Shown here one piece after another: positions 20,257-29,265 of a DNA stretch of 64,000 bases; position 1 is the first letter of the stretch, and each line of letters opens with the position of its first letter. Source of the stretch: Paraburkholderia ribeironis (GTDB lineage Bacteria > Pseudomonadota > Gammaproteobacteria > Burkholderiales > Burkholderiaceae); NCBI RefSeq assembly GCF_900019265.1, contig NZ_CYGX02000032.1:1-64000 (forward strand), read 5' to 3'. The notes under the pieces were generated by a model. The model saw only the letters and a program-made list of their open reading frames with translations. It was not told where the DNA came from and did no database searches. The translations under genes were made by a program, and so were the position numbers.

Positions 20257-21273
20257 ATGACGCTACTTTCCGTGCTCGATCAAACACCTGTGATCGCCGG
20301 GTCGACGGTGGCGGACGCGATCGCCGCCACCATCGACCTCGCGCAACTCGCCGACGACCTCGGCTATACACGCTACTGGTGCGCCGAGCATCACGGCTTG
20401 CGCGGCGTATCGAATCCCTGCCCCGAAGTGATGCTGGCGCGCCTCGCCAGCGTGACCAAGCGAATTCGCCTCGGCTCGGGCGGCGTGATGCTGCCGTACT
20501 ACAGCCCGTTCAAGGTCGCCGAGCAATTCATGATGCTCGAGGCGCTGTTCCCGAATCGTATCGATCTCGGCGTGGGACGCGCGCCGGGCGGCGACATGCG
20601 CACGGCGCAAGCGGTCGCCGCCGGCGAGTACAATCGCGGCGACCTGTTCCCGCAGCAGGTAGCCGATCTGGTCGGCCTGATACACGGCACACTACCCACG
20701 GGTCACCTCGCCTATGGCGTGCTGCTGCAACCGCAGATCGAGACGCGCCCGCAACTGTGGATGCTCGGTTCAAGCGAGTTCGGCAGCCTGCTGGCGGCAC
20801 AGCTCGGCATCCCGTTTTCGTTCGCGCATTTCATCAATCCGCACTTCGGCGAGCAGGTGGCACTCTCCTATCGCGAGCGATTCCAGGCGAGCAGCGCGGC
20901 GCAGAAGCCGTATCTGGCCGCTGCCGTCTTCGTGATCTGCGCGGATACCGAGCAGGAAGCCGCCGACCTCGAAAAAGCCGTCGATCTACGCCGCGTGCAA
21001 ATGGCATATGGCCTGAACGAACCCATTCCGACTATCGAACAGGCCATCGCGCAGGAGTACGGCGAGCGCGAGCAGCTCGTGATCGAGCGGGAAAAGCAGC
21101 GCAGCATCATCGGCACGCCGGAAACCGTCACTGAACGGCTCCACGCATTGCAGGAACAGTTCCAGGCCGACGAACTGATCGTGCTCACCGTCGCAGGCAG
21201 CTATCGCGCACGGGTGCGCTCTTACGAACTTCTCGCCGACGCGTTCCAGCTCGGCTCTAACGCCACGCCCTAA
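20257..21273 (+). CDS. LLM-class flavin-dependent oxidoreductase (luciferase-like)
   Basis: 338-aa F420/FMN-type luciferase-like monooxygenase. Family marks are [17 protein letters not shown], the beta-strand [44 protein letters not shown] region and the late [13 protein letters not shown]. It most resembles the MsnO8/YhbW group, which lacks a known substrate. It sits between coaBC and dut with short gaps (72 and 16 bp), so it may be co-transcribed with them. Confidence 0.9.
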   Translation: MTLLSVLDQTPVIAGSTVADAIAATIDLAQLADDLGYTRYWCAEHHGLRGVSNPCPEVMLARLASVTKRIRLGSGGVMLPYYSPFKVAEQFMMLEALFPNRIDLGVGRAPGGDMRTAQAVAAGEYNRGDLFPQQVADLVGLIHGTLPTGHLAYGVLLQPQIETRPQLWMLGSSEFGSLLAAQLGIPFSFAHFINPHFGEQVALSYRERFQASSAAQKPYLAAAVFVICADTEQEAADLEKAVDLRRVQMAYGLNEPIPTIEQAIAQEYGEREQLVIEREKQRSIIGTPETVTERLHALQEQFQADELIVLTVAGSYRARVRSYELLADAFQLGSNATP

Positions 21274-21289
21274 CCTCACTCCACTCTGC

Positions 21290-21736
21290 ATGAAACTCGA
21301 CCTGAAGATTCTCGACGCGCGCATGCGCGAACAGCTCCCGGCTTACGCCACCACCGGCAGCGCCGGCCTCGACCTGCGCGCGTGCCTCGATGAACCATTG
21401 ACGCTGAAGCCCGGCGAAACCGCGCTGGTGCCCACCGGCCTCGCGATTCACGTCGCCGACCCGGGCTACGCGGCGCTCATTCTGCCGCGTTCGGGATTGG
21501 GGCATAAGCATGGGATCGTGCTCGGCAATCTGGTCGGCCTGATCGACTCCGACTACCAAGGTCAACTAATGATTTCGACGTGGAATCGCGGTGAGACGAC
21601 GTTCGTACTGAATCCGATGGAACGTCTCGCGCAACTGGTGATCGTGCCGGTCGTGCAGGCCGCTTTCAATATCGTCGACGACTTCGAGCAAAGCGAGCGC
21701 GGCGCGAATGGGTTCGGCAGCACCGGCAAGCACTGA
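21290..21736 (+). CDS. dut: dUTP diphosphatase
   Basis: Homotrimeric dUTPase, 148 aa, hydrolysing dUTP to dUMP. All five motifs are visible, including [32 protein letters not shown], the motif-4 region and the C-terminal [10 protein letters not shown] arm. The coaBC-to-dut neighbourhood is widely conserved, here with an LLM oxidoreductase inserted. Confidence 0.97.
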   Translation: MKLDLKILDARMREQLPAYATTGSAGLDLRACLDEPLTLKPGETALVPTGLAIHVADPGYAALILPRSGLGHKHGIVLGNLVGLIDSDYQGQLMISTWNRGETTFVLNPMERLAQLVIVPVVQAAFNIVDDFEQSERGANGFGSTGKH

Positions 21737-21810
21737 TCGATTATTTCGGATTGCTTTGGATTGCTTCGCGCCTTCGGCTGCGGACCCGAAGCAAAGCTGA
21801 ACGCAAAAAA

Positions 21811-21850
21811 GCAGAACGGCGCGGGGTTGAAACCGCGCCGTTCTGTTTTC
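21811..21850. terminator. Bidirectional terminator between dut and clpA
   Basis: Stem AGAACGGCGCGG / CCGCGCCGTTCT around an 8-base loop, with A-run on the left (21805-21810) and TTTT on the right. It fits both converging genes. Confidence 0.88.
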
Positions 21851-21878
21851 AGATCAAATCAGACGCCCGCTGCGCGCC

Positions 21879-24176
21879 TTATTCGATTTCGACCGCTTCC
21901 GGATTCGGATTGCGCGGCGCCGGATGCTCGTCGAAAGTCAACTGCACCTTGTCTTCCGCATCGACGTCGACCGATACGCGGCCGCCGTTCATCAGCTTGC
22001 CGAACAGCAGCTCGTCGGCCAGTGCACGACGGATCGTGTCCTGAATCAGACGCTGCATCGGCCGCGCGCCCATCAACGGATCGAAACCGTGCTTGGCCAG
22101 ATGCTTGCGCAACGCGTCGGTGAAGAGCGCGTCGACCTTCTTCTCGTGCAACTGATCTTCCAGTTGCATCAGGAACTTGTCGACCACGCGCAAGATGATT
22201 TCTTCATCGAGCGAACGGAAGCTGATCGTCGCGTCCAGACGGTTACGGAACTCAGGCGTGAACATCCGCTTGATGTCGACCATCTCGTCGCCAGTTTCGC
22301 GGCGGTTCGTGAAGCCGATCACCGCCTTGCCCATCGACTCGGCGCCCGCATTAGTCGTCATGATGATGATGACGTTGCGGAAGTCAGCCTTGCGGCCGTT
22401 GTTGTCCGTCAGCGTGCCGTGGTCCATCACCTGCAGCAGCACGTTGTAGATGTCCGGATGCGCCTTCTCGATTTCGTCGAGCAGCAGCACGCAATGCGGC
22501 TTCTTCGTGACGGCTTCGGTCAGCAGGCCGCCCTGGTCGAAACCGACATAGCCCGGCGGCGCGCCAATCAACCGGCTGACAGCATGACGTTCCATGTATT
22601 CCGACATGTCGAAGCGGATCAGCTCGATGCCCAGCGTGAACGCCAGCTGCTTGGCCACTTCCGTCTTGCCGACGCCCGTGGGCCCGGAGAACAGGAACGC
22701 GCCAATCGGCTTGTCCAGCTTGCCAAGACCGGCACGCGCCATCTTGATCGCGGCCGACAGCGCGTCGATGGCCGGGTCCTGCCCGAACACCACGCTCTTC
22801 AGATCGCGGTCGAGCGTTTGCAGCTTGCTGCGATCGTCTTGCGACACGCTTTGCGGCGGGACACGCGCGATCTTCGAGATGATTTCCTCGATCTCGTTCT
22901 TGCCGATGGTCTTCTTCTGCTTCGACTTCGGCAGGATGCGTTGCGCCGCGCCCGCTTCGTCGATCACGTCGATCGCCTTGTCCGGCAGATGACGGTCGGT
23001 GATGAAGCGTGCCGACAACTCAGCAGCCGCCGACAGCGCGCCCGACGAATACTTCACGCCGTGATGCTCTTCGAAACGCGACTTCAGGCCGCGCAGGATC
23101 GCCACCGTCTGTTCGATGGTCGGCTCGGTCACGTCGATCTTCTGGAAACGGCGCGACAGTGCCGCGTCTTTTTCGAAGATGCCGCGATATTCAGTGAACG
23201 TGGTCGCGCCGATGCACTTGAGCGTGCCCGACGACAACGCCGGCTTCAGCAGATTCGATGCATCCAGCGTGCCGCCCGACGCAGCGCCCGCGCCGATCAA
23301 CGTATGAATTTCGTCGATGAACAGGATCGCGTGCGGGCGTTCCTTCAATTCCTTGAGGACCGTCTTCAGGCGTTGTTCGAAGTCGCCGCGATACTTGGTG
23401 CCGGCCAGCAGCGCACCCATGTCGAGCGAATACACCTGCGCATCCGCGAGGATGTCCGGCACTTCGCCGCGCGTGATGCGCCACGCCAGACCTTCGGCGA
23501 TCGCCGTCTTGCCCACGCCGGCCTCGCCGACCAGCAGCGGATTGTTCTTGCGGCGACGGCACAGCACCTGCACCACCCGCTCGACCTCCGACTCGCGCCC
23601 GATCAGCGGATCGATGCGGCCGTCTTTCGCCATCTGGTTGAGGTTCTGCGTGAACTGGGCGAGCGGCGTTTCCTTCTGCGCGGCAGCTTCGTCGGACTCG
23701 GCATTCGCGTCGCTCGATTTCGCGGCGTCCGTGCTGCTCGTCTTGGCGATACCGTGCGAGATGAAATTCACCACATCGAGGCGCGTCACGCCCTGTTGTT
23801 GCAGGTAGTACACAGCATGCGAATCCTTCTCGCCGAAGATCGCCACCAGCACGTTCGCGCCGGTCACTTCCTTCTTGCCATTCGAGGTGGACTGCACATG
23901 CATGATCGCGCGCTGGATCACCCGCTGGAAACCCAGCGTGGGTTGCGTGTCGACGTCGTCCGTGCCTGGCACGGTCGGCGTGTTGTCATGAATGAAGTTG
24001 CGCAGGTTCTGGCGCAGATCCTCGATATTGGCCGCGCATGCACGCAACACCTCCGCGGCGGTCGGATTGTCCAACAGTGCCAGCAAAAGATGTTCGACCG
24101 TTATGAACTCGTGCCGCGCCTGGCGTGCTTCCATGAACGCCATGTGCAGGCTGACTTCCAGTTCCTGGGCAATCAT
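21879..24176 (-). CDS. clpA: ATP-dependent Clp protease ATP-binding subunit ClpA
   Basis: AAA+ unfoldase, 765 aa, that feeds proteins into ClpP. The N-domain ([22 protein letters not shown]) binds ClpS. There are two AAA modules, with Walker A motifs GEAGVGKTA and GPTGVGKTE and Walker [11 protein letters not shown] in the second. The tail is the normal short C-terminus. The start ATG at 24176 overlaps the clpS stop (ATGA). Operon clpS-clpA; ClpP itself is encoded elsewhere, though an orphan ClpP lies at 49.7 kb in this window. Confidence 0.98.
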   Translation of the reverse strand: MIAQELEVSLHMAFMEARQARHEFITVEHLLLALLDNPTAAEVLRACAANIEDLRQNLRNFIHDNTPTVPGTDDVDTQPTLGFQRVIQRAIMHVQSTSNGKKEVTGANVLVAIFGEKDSHAVYYLQQQGVTRLDVVNFISHGIAKTSSTDAAKSSDANAESDEAAAQKETPLAQFTQNLNQMAKDGRIDPLIGRESEVERVVQVLCRRRKNNPLLVGEAGVGKTAIAEGLAWRITRGEVPDILADAQVYSLDMGALLAGTKYRGDFEQRLKTVLKELKERPHAILFIDEIHTLIGAGAASGGTLDASNLLKPALSSGTLKCIGATTFTEYRGIFEKDAALSRRFQKIDVTEPTIEQTVAILRGLKSRFEEHHGVKYSSGALSAAAELSARFITDRHLPDKAIDVIDEAGAAQRILPKSKQKKTIGKNEIEEIISKIARVPPQSVSQDDRSKLQTLDRDLKSVVFGQDPAIDALSAAIKMARAGLGKLDKPIGAFLFSGPTGVGKTEVAKQLAFTLGIELIRFDMSEYMERHAVSRLIGAPPGYVGFDQGGLLTEAVTKKPHCVLLLDEIEKAHPDIYNVLLQVMDHGTLTDNNGRKADFRNVIIIMTTNAGAESMGKAVIGFTNRRETGDEMVDIKRMFTPEFRNRLDATISFRSLDEEIILRVVDKFLMQLEDQLHEKKVDALFTDALRKHLAKHGFDPLMGARPMQRLIQDTIRRALADELLFGKLMNGGRVSVDVDAEDKVQLTFDEHPAPRNPNPEAVEIE

Positions 24177-24487
24177 GCTTCCTCCATCACACACTGCAGC
24201 GGATGCCCGGCCTGCCGTGCGTGGGTAACGACTTGCTCGACTTTGGTCGACGCGATGTCCCGCGTATAGACCCCACAAACTCCCCTGCCTTCGCGATGCA
24301 CCTTCAACATGACTTGCGTTGCGGTTTCGCGATCCTTATTGAAATATTCCTGCACGATCATCACGACAAATTCCATTGGCGTGAAGTCGTCGTTCAGCAA
24401 CACCACCTTGTACATGGAGGGCGGCTTGAGTTTCTGCTCCTGCCGCTCCAGTACGGTGCCGTCCTGCTTGTCCGGGATAATCGCCAT
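24173..24487 (-). CDS. clpS: ClpS adaptor of the N-end rule pathway
   Basis: 104-aa adaptor that delivers N-degron substrates to ClpA. The core is clear: [20 protein letters not shown], with the NDD and the Met/Val pocket residues, then [17 protein letters not shown]. It is preceded by a flexible N-terminal stretch as usual. Coupled to clpA by a 4-base overlap. Confidence 0.98.
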   Translation of the reverse strand: MAIIPDKQDGTVLERQEQKLKPPSMYKVVLLNDDFTPMEFVVMIVQEYFNKDRETATQVMLKVHREGRGVCGVYTRDIASTKVEQVVTHARQAGHPLQCVMEEA

Positions 24488-24501
24488 ACACCCATTCTAA
24501 A

Positions 24502-24530
24502 CAACTAGGACAGGCCCGCAATCCTGTCAA
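24502..24530 (-). promoter_or_regulatory. Candidate promoter of clpS-clpA
   Basis: On the minus strand a perfect TTGACA (24525-24530) lies 17 bp from a poor -10 TAGTTG (24502-24507). The latter ends about 15 bp before the clpS ATG, which leaves a very short leader. Confidence 0.4.
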
Positions 24531-24865
24531 AACCCGGCCGTCCGGCCGGTGAGCCCGTTCGCCGCCTGATGGGTGATGACCCGCAAGGCGTGCGCGATTC
24601 GACGAGCCGATTGCGGAGCCGGCCCCGATCCAGTGATGTAGCGCGGCCGTGCTGCACCGCAGTCGGATCGAGTATCGCACAACCTGCTGGCGCTGGCTGT
24701 CGGCGCTCGCCGCGGGCGGGCGGCAGCGGCAACCCGTAGCACGGCATGTGGGTCGATTATGCGACTTTTCAAGCCGCACCGCTTGCGCCACCGCACATAA
24801 GGGAAGCGGGAAAAACCCTGGAAAGCGCCTGTTTGCAACGGCACAACCGACATCTCAAAATCTTC
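24531..24865. other. Intergenic region between clpS and the cold-shock gene
   Basis: About 330 GC-rich bases between divergent genes. I see no gene, repeat or clear structured RNA here. Confidence 0.5.
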
Positions 24866-24894
24866 TTGACACTCGAATAAAGAGCCCCAACAAT
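24866..24894 (+). promoter_or_regulatory. Candidate promoter of the cold-shock gene
   Basis: Perfect TTGACA at 24866-24871, 17 bp from AACAAT at 24889-24894. It implies a leader of roughly 135 nt, in line with the long leaders of cold-inducible csp genes. Confidence 0.6.
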
Positions 24895-25034
24895 CAAGCT
24901 GGCACTTTTTTCACTGCGCCATAATTTCGAAAAAATGCCGATGGTGAGCTTGTGAGGAGGGAGCGACTGCATCGCGCGGTCGTCGAGCTTTTCGAGGGCT
25001 CGTGGTAGTGACATGAGTTACAGGGGAAGTTGGA

Positions 25035-25241
25035 ATGGCAACTGGTACGGTCAAATGGTTTAACGACGCAAAAGGTTTCGGATTCATCACGCCGGACGAA
25101 GGTGGTGAAGATCTGTTTGCACACTTCTCGGCCATCCAGATGAATGGCTTCAAGACGCTCAAAGAAGGCCAAAAGGTCACCTTTGAGGTCGTGCAAGGTC
25201 CGAAGGGCAAACAGGCATCGAACATTCAGGCACCCGCCTGA
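25035..25241 (+). CDS. Cold-shock protein (CspA family)
   Basis: 68-aa single cold-shock domain, a nucleic-acid chaperone. Both RNA-binding motifs are intact: KGFGFITP (RNP1) and DLFAHFSAI (RNP2). The start [17 protein letters not shown] is typical of the beta-proteobacterial CspA group. An untranslated leader of about 135 nt precedes it, which in this family usually carries temperature-dependent control; a terminator follows. Confidence 0.97.
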   Translation: MATGTVKWFNDAKGFGFITPDEGGEDLFAHFSAIQMNGFKTLKEGQKVTFEVVQGPKGKQASNIQAPA

Positions 25242-25265
25242 AATCGTTCGATACCCGTGCTTTTT

Positions 25266-25297
25266 GAAACCCGGCTTCGTGTCGGGTTTCTTTTTTT
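25266..25297 (+). terminator. Terminator of the cold-shock gene
   Basis: Stem GAAACCCG / CGGGTTTC followed by TTTTTTT, 25 bp past the stop. Confidence 0.9.
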
Positions 25298-25431
25298 GCG
25301 CGCCCCGTCTTCGTCTTTGTCGGACAGACGCGGTCCCAACTATCGGACACGTCGCTGCAGTCGCGCTGCGGTGGTGTGCCCGGTGCTTGTTTGCGACCGT
25401 GTCGGCCGTGCCGGGTGCTCACGCCGGCAGG

Positions 25432-25466
25432 CAAAAAAATGACCCGGCCGCCTCGCGGCGCCGGGG
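25432..25466 (-). terminator. Terminator of icd
   Basis: On the minus strand a GC-rich imperfect stem (CCCCGGCGCC / GGCGGCCGGG type) is followed by seven Ts. It lies about 40 bp past the icd stop. Confidence 0.75.
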
Positions 25467-25504
25467 CGGTCTATGCGAAATGAATCACGCCAGTCCGCTT
25501 CGCC

Positions 25505-26761
25505 TTACATGTTCTCGACCAGCACCTGGCCGAAACCTGAGCATGAGACCTGCGTCGCACCTTCCATCAGGCGCGCGAAGTCGTAGGTGACGCGTTTCTG
25601 CAGAATCGATTTCTCCATCGACTTGATGATCAGGTCCGCCGCTTCAGTCCAGCCAAGGTGGCGCAACATCATTTCCGCCGAAAGAATTTCCGAACCCGGA
25701 TTCACGTAGTCCTTGCCCGCGTATTTCGGCGCGGTGCCGTGCGTCGCTTCGAACATCGCGACCGAGTCCGACATGTTCGCGCCCGGCGCGATGCCGATCC
25801 CGCCGACCTGCGCGGCCAGCGCATCGGAGATGTAGTCGCCGTTCAGGTTCAGCGTGGCAATCACGTCGTATTCAGCCGGGCGCAGCAGGATCTGTTGCAG
25901 AAACGCATCAGCGATAACGTCCTTGACGACGATGTCGCCGCCCGTCTTCGGATTCTTGACCTTCATCCACGGACCGCCGTCGATCAGCTCGGCACTGAAT
26001 TCCTTTTGCGCGAGGCCATAACCGTAGTCGCGGAACGCGCCTTCGGTGAACTTCATGATGTTGCCTTTGTGCACCAGCGTGACCGAACGGCGATCGTTGT
26101 CAATCGCGTACTGGATCGCCTTGCGCACCAGACGCTCCGTGCCCTCGCGCGACACCGGCTTGATACCGATGCCCGACGTATCCGGGAAACGGATCTTCTT
26201 CACGCCCATCTCGTCGCGCAGGAATTTGATGACCTTCTTCGCCTGCTCCGATTCAGCCGCCCATTCGATGCCGGCGTAGATGTCTTCCGAGTTCTCGCGG
26301 AAGATCACCATGTTGGTCTTCTCCGGCTCACGCACCGGCGAAGGCACGCCCTTGAAATACTGCACGGGTCGCAGGCACACGTACAGGTCGAGCTCCTGGC
26401 GCAACGCGACGTTCAGCGAACGGATGCCGCCGCCTACCGGCGTGGTCAGCGGACCTTTGATCGACACCACGTATTCCTTGAGCACCTGCAGCGTTTCTTC
26501 CGGCAGCCACACGTCGGGACCATACACCCTGGTCGACTTCTCGCCCGCGTAGATTTCCATCCAGTGAATTTTCTTCTTGCCCGCGTACGCCTTCTCCACC
26601 GCTGCATCCACGACCTTGATCATGACCGGCGTGATGTCGAGACCGGTACCGTCGCCTTCGATGAACGGAATGATCGGCTGGTCGGAAACATTGAGCGTGA
26701 AATCGGCGTTGACAGTGATCTTGTCACCACCAGTCGGAACCTTGATGTGCTGATACGGCAT
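25505..26761 (-). CDS. icd: NADP-dependent isocitrate dehydrogenase
   Basis: TCA-cycle enzyme making 2-oxoglutarate, CO2 and NADPH; 418 aa. Motifs include [13 protein letters not shown], the substrate loop [19 protein letters not shown] (Ser of the regulatory phosphorylation site in GGGIRSLN), [12 protein letters not shown] and [13 protein letters not shown]. The phospho-site Ser and its context match the E. coli type, so control by AceK is possible. Monocistronic. Confidence 0.98.
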   Translation of the reverse strand: MPYQHIKVPTGGDKITVNADFTLNVSDQPIIPFIEGDGTGLDITPVMIKVVDAAVEKAYAGKKKIHWMEIYAGEKSTRVYGPDVWLPEETLQVLKEYVVSIKGPLTTPVGGGIRSLNVALRQELDLYVCLRPVQYFKGVPSPVREPEKTNMVIFRENSEDIYAGIEWAAESEQAKKVIKFLRDEMGVKKIRFPDTSGIGIKPVSREGTERLVRKAIQYAIDNDRRSVTLVHKGNIMKFTEGAFRDYGYGLAQKEFSAELIDGGPWMKVKNPKTGGDIVVKDVIADAFLQQILLRPAEYDVIATLNLNGDYISDALAAQVGGIGIAPGANMSDSVAMFEATHGTAPKYAGKDYVNPGSEILSAEMMLRHLGWTEAADLIIKSMEKSILQKRVTYDFARLMEGATQVSCSGFGQVLVENM

Positions 26762-27108
26762 GATCGGACTCCAGTGAAGGCTGTGCTGAAAGCAGATGGG
26801 AGACTGCGAAAATGGGCGCTCCTCGCTATGCGCAATGCCGGACGCCCCGCAAGCGGCCTGGCCGTTATTCTAGCCCACGCGTTTGCCGCCACGCGGGCGC
26901 ATCGGCTTGGGGTTTTCCAACATGGACGAAATGCCGAACCCGGTGCATGGGTCTTATGTCTTTTATAAGATAGAGGAATGGACGCCGGGTTTATACGTCG
27001 GCTTATGCATTATCATCGCGCCATTCACGACTGCCCCGGCGGCCGTCCCGAAGCCGTCGCGACATTGCCGTTGCGACCGTGTCCGCGCGACTTTCAGCCA
27101 TTTGCCCT
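26762..27108. other. Intergenic region icd / pseudouridine synthase
   Basis: About 350 bases between divergent genes. No gene, repeat or obvious structured element was recognised. A stretch at 26958-26975 is AT-rich and may contain a promoter. Confidence 0.5.
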
Positions 27109-27678
27109 ATGCGCCTTCTCGCACTGAACAAACCGTTCGGCACCATCTGTCAATTCTCGCCGCATGAAACGCGTGCGTCGCTGGCCGACTGGATCAAGGT
27201 GCCGGGTGTCTATCCGGCGGGGCGACTCGACTCCGACAGCGAAGGCCTGCTGCTACTCACCGACGACGGCGCGCTGCAAGCGCGAATTGCCGAGCCGCGT
27301 CATAAACTCGTCAAACGTTATTGGGCGCAAGTGGAAGGCGCGGTCGATCCAGCCACGCTAAAGAAGCTCGCACGCGGCGTCGATCTCGGCGATTATGTGA
27401 CGCGCCCCTGCCGCGCCGATTACGTGGAACCCACCGACACACTCTGGACACGCACACCGCCGATTCGCTATCGCGCCGCGATACCAAGCACATGGATCGA
27501 GTTATCGATCACCGAAGGCAAGAACCGTCAAGTGCGTCGCATGACAGCGGCGGTCGGTTTTCCGACGCTGCGTCTGGTGCGCGTGGGCATCGGTGCGCTT
27601 GACATTTTTTCACTCGGACTGCAGCCAGGAGAGAGTGTCGAATTGCCGTCGAAGGCGCCGTGGGAAGGTGTCGCCTGA
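27109..27678 (+). CDS. rluE: 23S rRNA pseudouridine synthase, RluE type
   Basis: 189-aa member of the RsuA/RluB/RluE family, without the N-terminal S4 domain. It opens at once with the catalytic core MRLLALNKPFGTICQFSP. The catalytic Asp is in AGRLDSDSEGLLLLT, and the late motif is TEGKNRQVRRMTAAVG. RluE modifies 23S U2457; the specificity here is inferred from length and the missing S4 domain. Start at 27109 rather than 27079, because the core begins there. Confidence 0.9.
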   Translation: MRLLALNKPFGTICQFSPHETRASLADWIKVPGVYPAGRLDSDSEGLLLLTDDGALQARIAEPRHKLVKRYWAQVEGAVDPATLKKLARGVDLGDYVTRPCRADYVEPTDTLWTRTPPIRYRAAIPSTWIELSITEGKNRQVRRMTAAVGFPTLRLVRVGIGALDIFSLGLQPGESVELPSKAPWEGVA

Positions 27679-28131
27679 ACGCTCACCCGCGCACACTGGC
27701 TGTCACCGAATCCGCTTGACGTCTGTGCGTTTTACTTCGAAGCCACTCGGCTAACTCGTTGTATCGGCAAACAAAAGCGCGCGTGAAACTATTGAAAAAA
27801 AACGTGAAACATACACGTGCGCGAGAGCAGTAAAAACACGCATCGGCATCCCACTATTTCGATATAAATTTTCCGGAAAATTCGCGTCAACCGGTGCGCA
27901 AGCTCACGCGTTATTCGACCCAGATGCCGCCTAAAGCTATCCGGCATTCAGCCTTAAGGGCCTTTGCGCAAGTCATTTTCGTGATGAGCGCAGGCAGTCC
28001 GAGCGCTAGCAGACGTGTCGAAAATTTGTTCGATACGGCTGTCAACCGAAAGGTGGATGGCACGTTTACCGACTTGACTCTACATATGACCGGGTCATTT
28101 GGTTAATTAACTAAAGCTGAGGATTCACAAA
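27679..28131. other. AT-enriched intergenic region upstream of a small exported protein
   Basis: About 450 bases with lower GC than its surroundings (for example 27780-27900). It holds a perfect 16-bp palindrome at 27867-27882. A short open frame at 27894-28106 has no ribosome site and no family features, so I left it out. Confidence 0.6.
27867..27882. promoter_or_regulatory. Perfect 16-bp palindrome AATTTTCC-GGAAAATT
   Basis: A gapless dyad in an AT-rich stretch, 250 bp upstream of the small Ala/Lys/His gene and 190 bp past rluE. It has no T-run and is therefore a candidate protein-binding site. Confidence 0.45.
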
Positions 28132-28320
28132 ATGAACAAACTGATCGCCGCTCTGGTCGCTGGCCTGTTCGCAACGGCAGCATTCGCACAAGCTTCGGCA
28201 CCGGAAGCAGCTTCGCCGGCAGCCGCAGCTCCGGCAGCAAAGAAGACCACGAAGCACGCTCACAAGCATTCGCACAAGAAGGCAGCAGCTGCTGCTGCAG
28301 CTTCGGCAGCATCGGAGTAA
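28132..28320 (+). CDS. Small exported Ala/Lys/His-rich protein
   Basis: 62-aa protein. A clear signal peptide (MNKLIAALVAGLFATAAFAQ, cleavage after AFA) is followed by a 42-residue low-complexity mature part rich in Ala, with a central basic block KKTTKHAHKHSHKK. Its composition resembles acid-shock (Asr-like) and other small basic periplasmic proteins, but I do not recognise a defined family. The coding character is supported by the signal peptide, a terminator just downstream and an upstream regulatory-looking region. The His/Lys block could bind metal or nucleic acid; this is a guess. Confidence 0.8.
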   Translation: MNKLIAALVAGLFATAAFAQASAPEAASPAAAAPAAKKTTKHAHKHSHKKAAAAAAASAASE

Positions 28321-28375
28321 GTTTGTTGTAAAAACGCAGTCAAGAATAGCTTCACTGCCGTTCTTACGGCGTTGT

Positions 28376-28415
28376 AAGGCAGATCCCCGCAAGGCGATCT
28401 GCCTTTTTGTTTTTG
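28376..28415 (+). terminator. Terminator of the small exported protein gene
   Basis: Stem AAGGCAGATC / GATCTGCCTT (28376-28385 / 28396-28405) then TTTGTTTTT. Confidence 0.9.
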
Positions 28416-28464
28416 ACGCGCTCGCGTAACATTCGCGGGTTAAATTCCAGCAAGGAGTCATGCC

Positions 28465-28971
28465 GTGCGATTTTCCATGCGCTCGTTGATTGCGCGTTTC
28501 GCTGTTGCCGTTGCACTGCCGCTCGCCGCGCTGTCGTTGGCCGCCACCAGCGCCGTTCCCGCTCGTGCGCAGCAGATGCCGCCAGGTGCGAAGCAGCCCA
28601 GCGAGTTTCCACGCGTCAAGTTGACGGCGGGCATGTACGTGATCGACGCCGGCGTCGCGGCCAACGACGCCGACCGGGAACAAGGTCTGATGTATCGCAC
28701 GAATCTCGGACCGAACGAAGGCATGCTGTTCGTCTTCAACGAGAACGCCGGGCATTGCTTCTGGATGAAGAACACGTTGATCCCGCTGTCGATCGCGTTC
28801 ATGCGCGCGGACGGCACGATCACCGACATCGACGAGATGCAGGCGGAGACCACTAACAATCACTGCCCGACGCACAACGGCGTGTTTGCGCTCGAGATGA
28901 GCAAAGGCTGGTTCACGTCGAAGGGCATCAAACCGGGCATGCAGATCCAGGGCTTGCCGGCCCTGCACTAA
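28465..28971 (+). CDS. DUF192 family exported protein
   Basis: 168 aa; signal peptide of about 35 residues ending AVPARAQQ, then a DUF192 domain. Domain marks are REQGLMYRTNLGPNEGMLFVF, CFWMKNTLIPLSIAFMRADG and the closing ALEMSKGWFTSKGIKPG. The function of the family is unsettled. The GTG start at 28465 has CAAGGAG 7 bases upstream; an ATG at 28477 is the alternative. Transcribed alone, with its own terminator. Confidence 0.92.
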   Translation: MRFSMRSLIARFAVAVALPLAALSLAATSAVPARAQQMPPGAKQPSEFPRVKLTAGMYVIDAGVAANDADREQGLMYRTNLGPNEGMLFVFNENAGHCFWMKNTLIPLSIAFMRADGTITDIDEMQAETTNNHCPTHNGVFALEMSKGWFTSKGIKPGMQIQGLPALH

Positions 28972-29025
28972 GCCGCGGTAGCTGCGGCAGCGGAGAACCC
29001 CGCCGCTTCGTCGCAACGCTTGCGG

Positions 29026-29062
29026 AAAAAGCCGGCGCCTTGTGAAAGGGCCGGCTTTTTTC
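29026..29062 (+). terminator. Terminator of the DUF192 gene
   Basis: Stem AAAAAGCCGGC / GCCGGCTTTTT (29026-29036 / 29050-29060) followed by further Ts. Confidence 0.88.
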
Positions 29063-29265
29063 ATCCAGCCGGAGCCGTGCCAGCGGTCCCGGCGCGGGCG
29101 TCAAAAGCCCGCCGGCTGGCGCTCGCACCCGGCTGGCAAGATTCCTGCAAAAGCCTGCCCGACGCGCTATGCTTGTAATCTCAGTAAAGCAGCACCCAAG
29201 CTCTCCGGGTCGCGCAGACTGCCGCCCGGCAAGCATTTCAGGCGCGCTATTCCAAGGAGGTTCAC

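Noticed and set aside
27894..28106. A 70-codon open frame in the gap before the small exported protein
   Set aside because: No ribosome site, no signal or domain features, and it overlaps regulatory-looking sequence.
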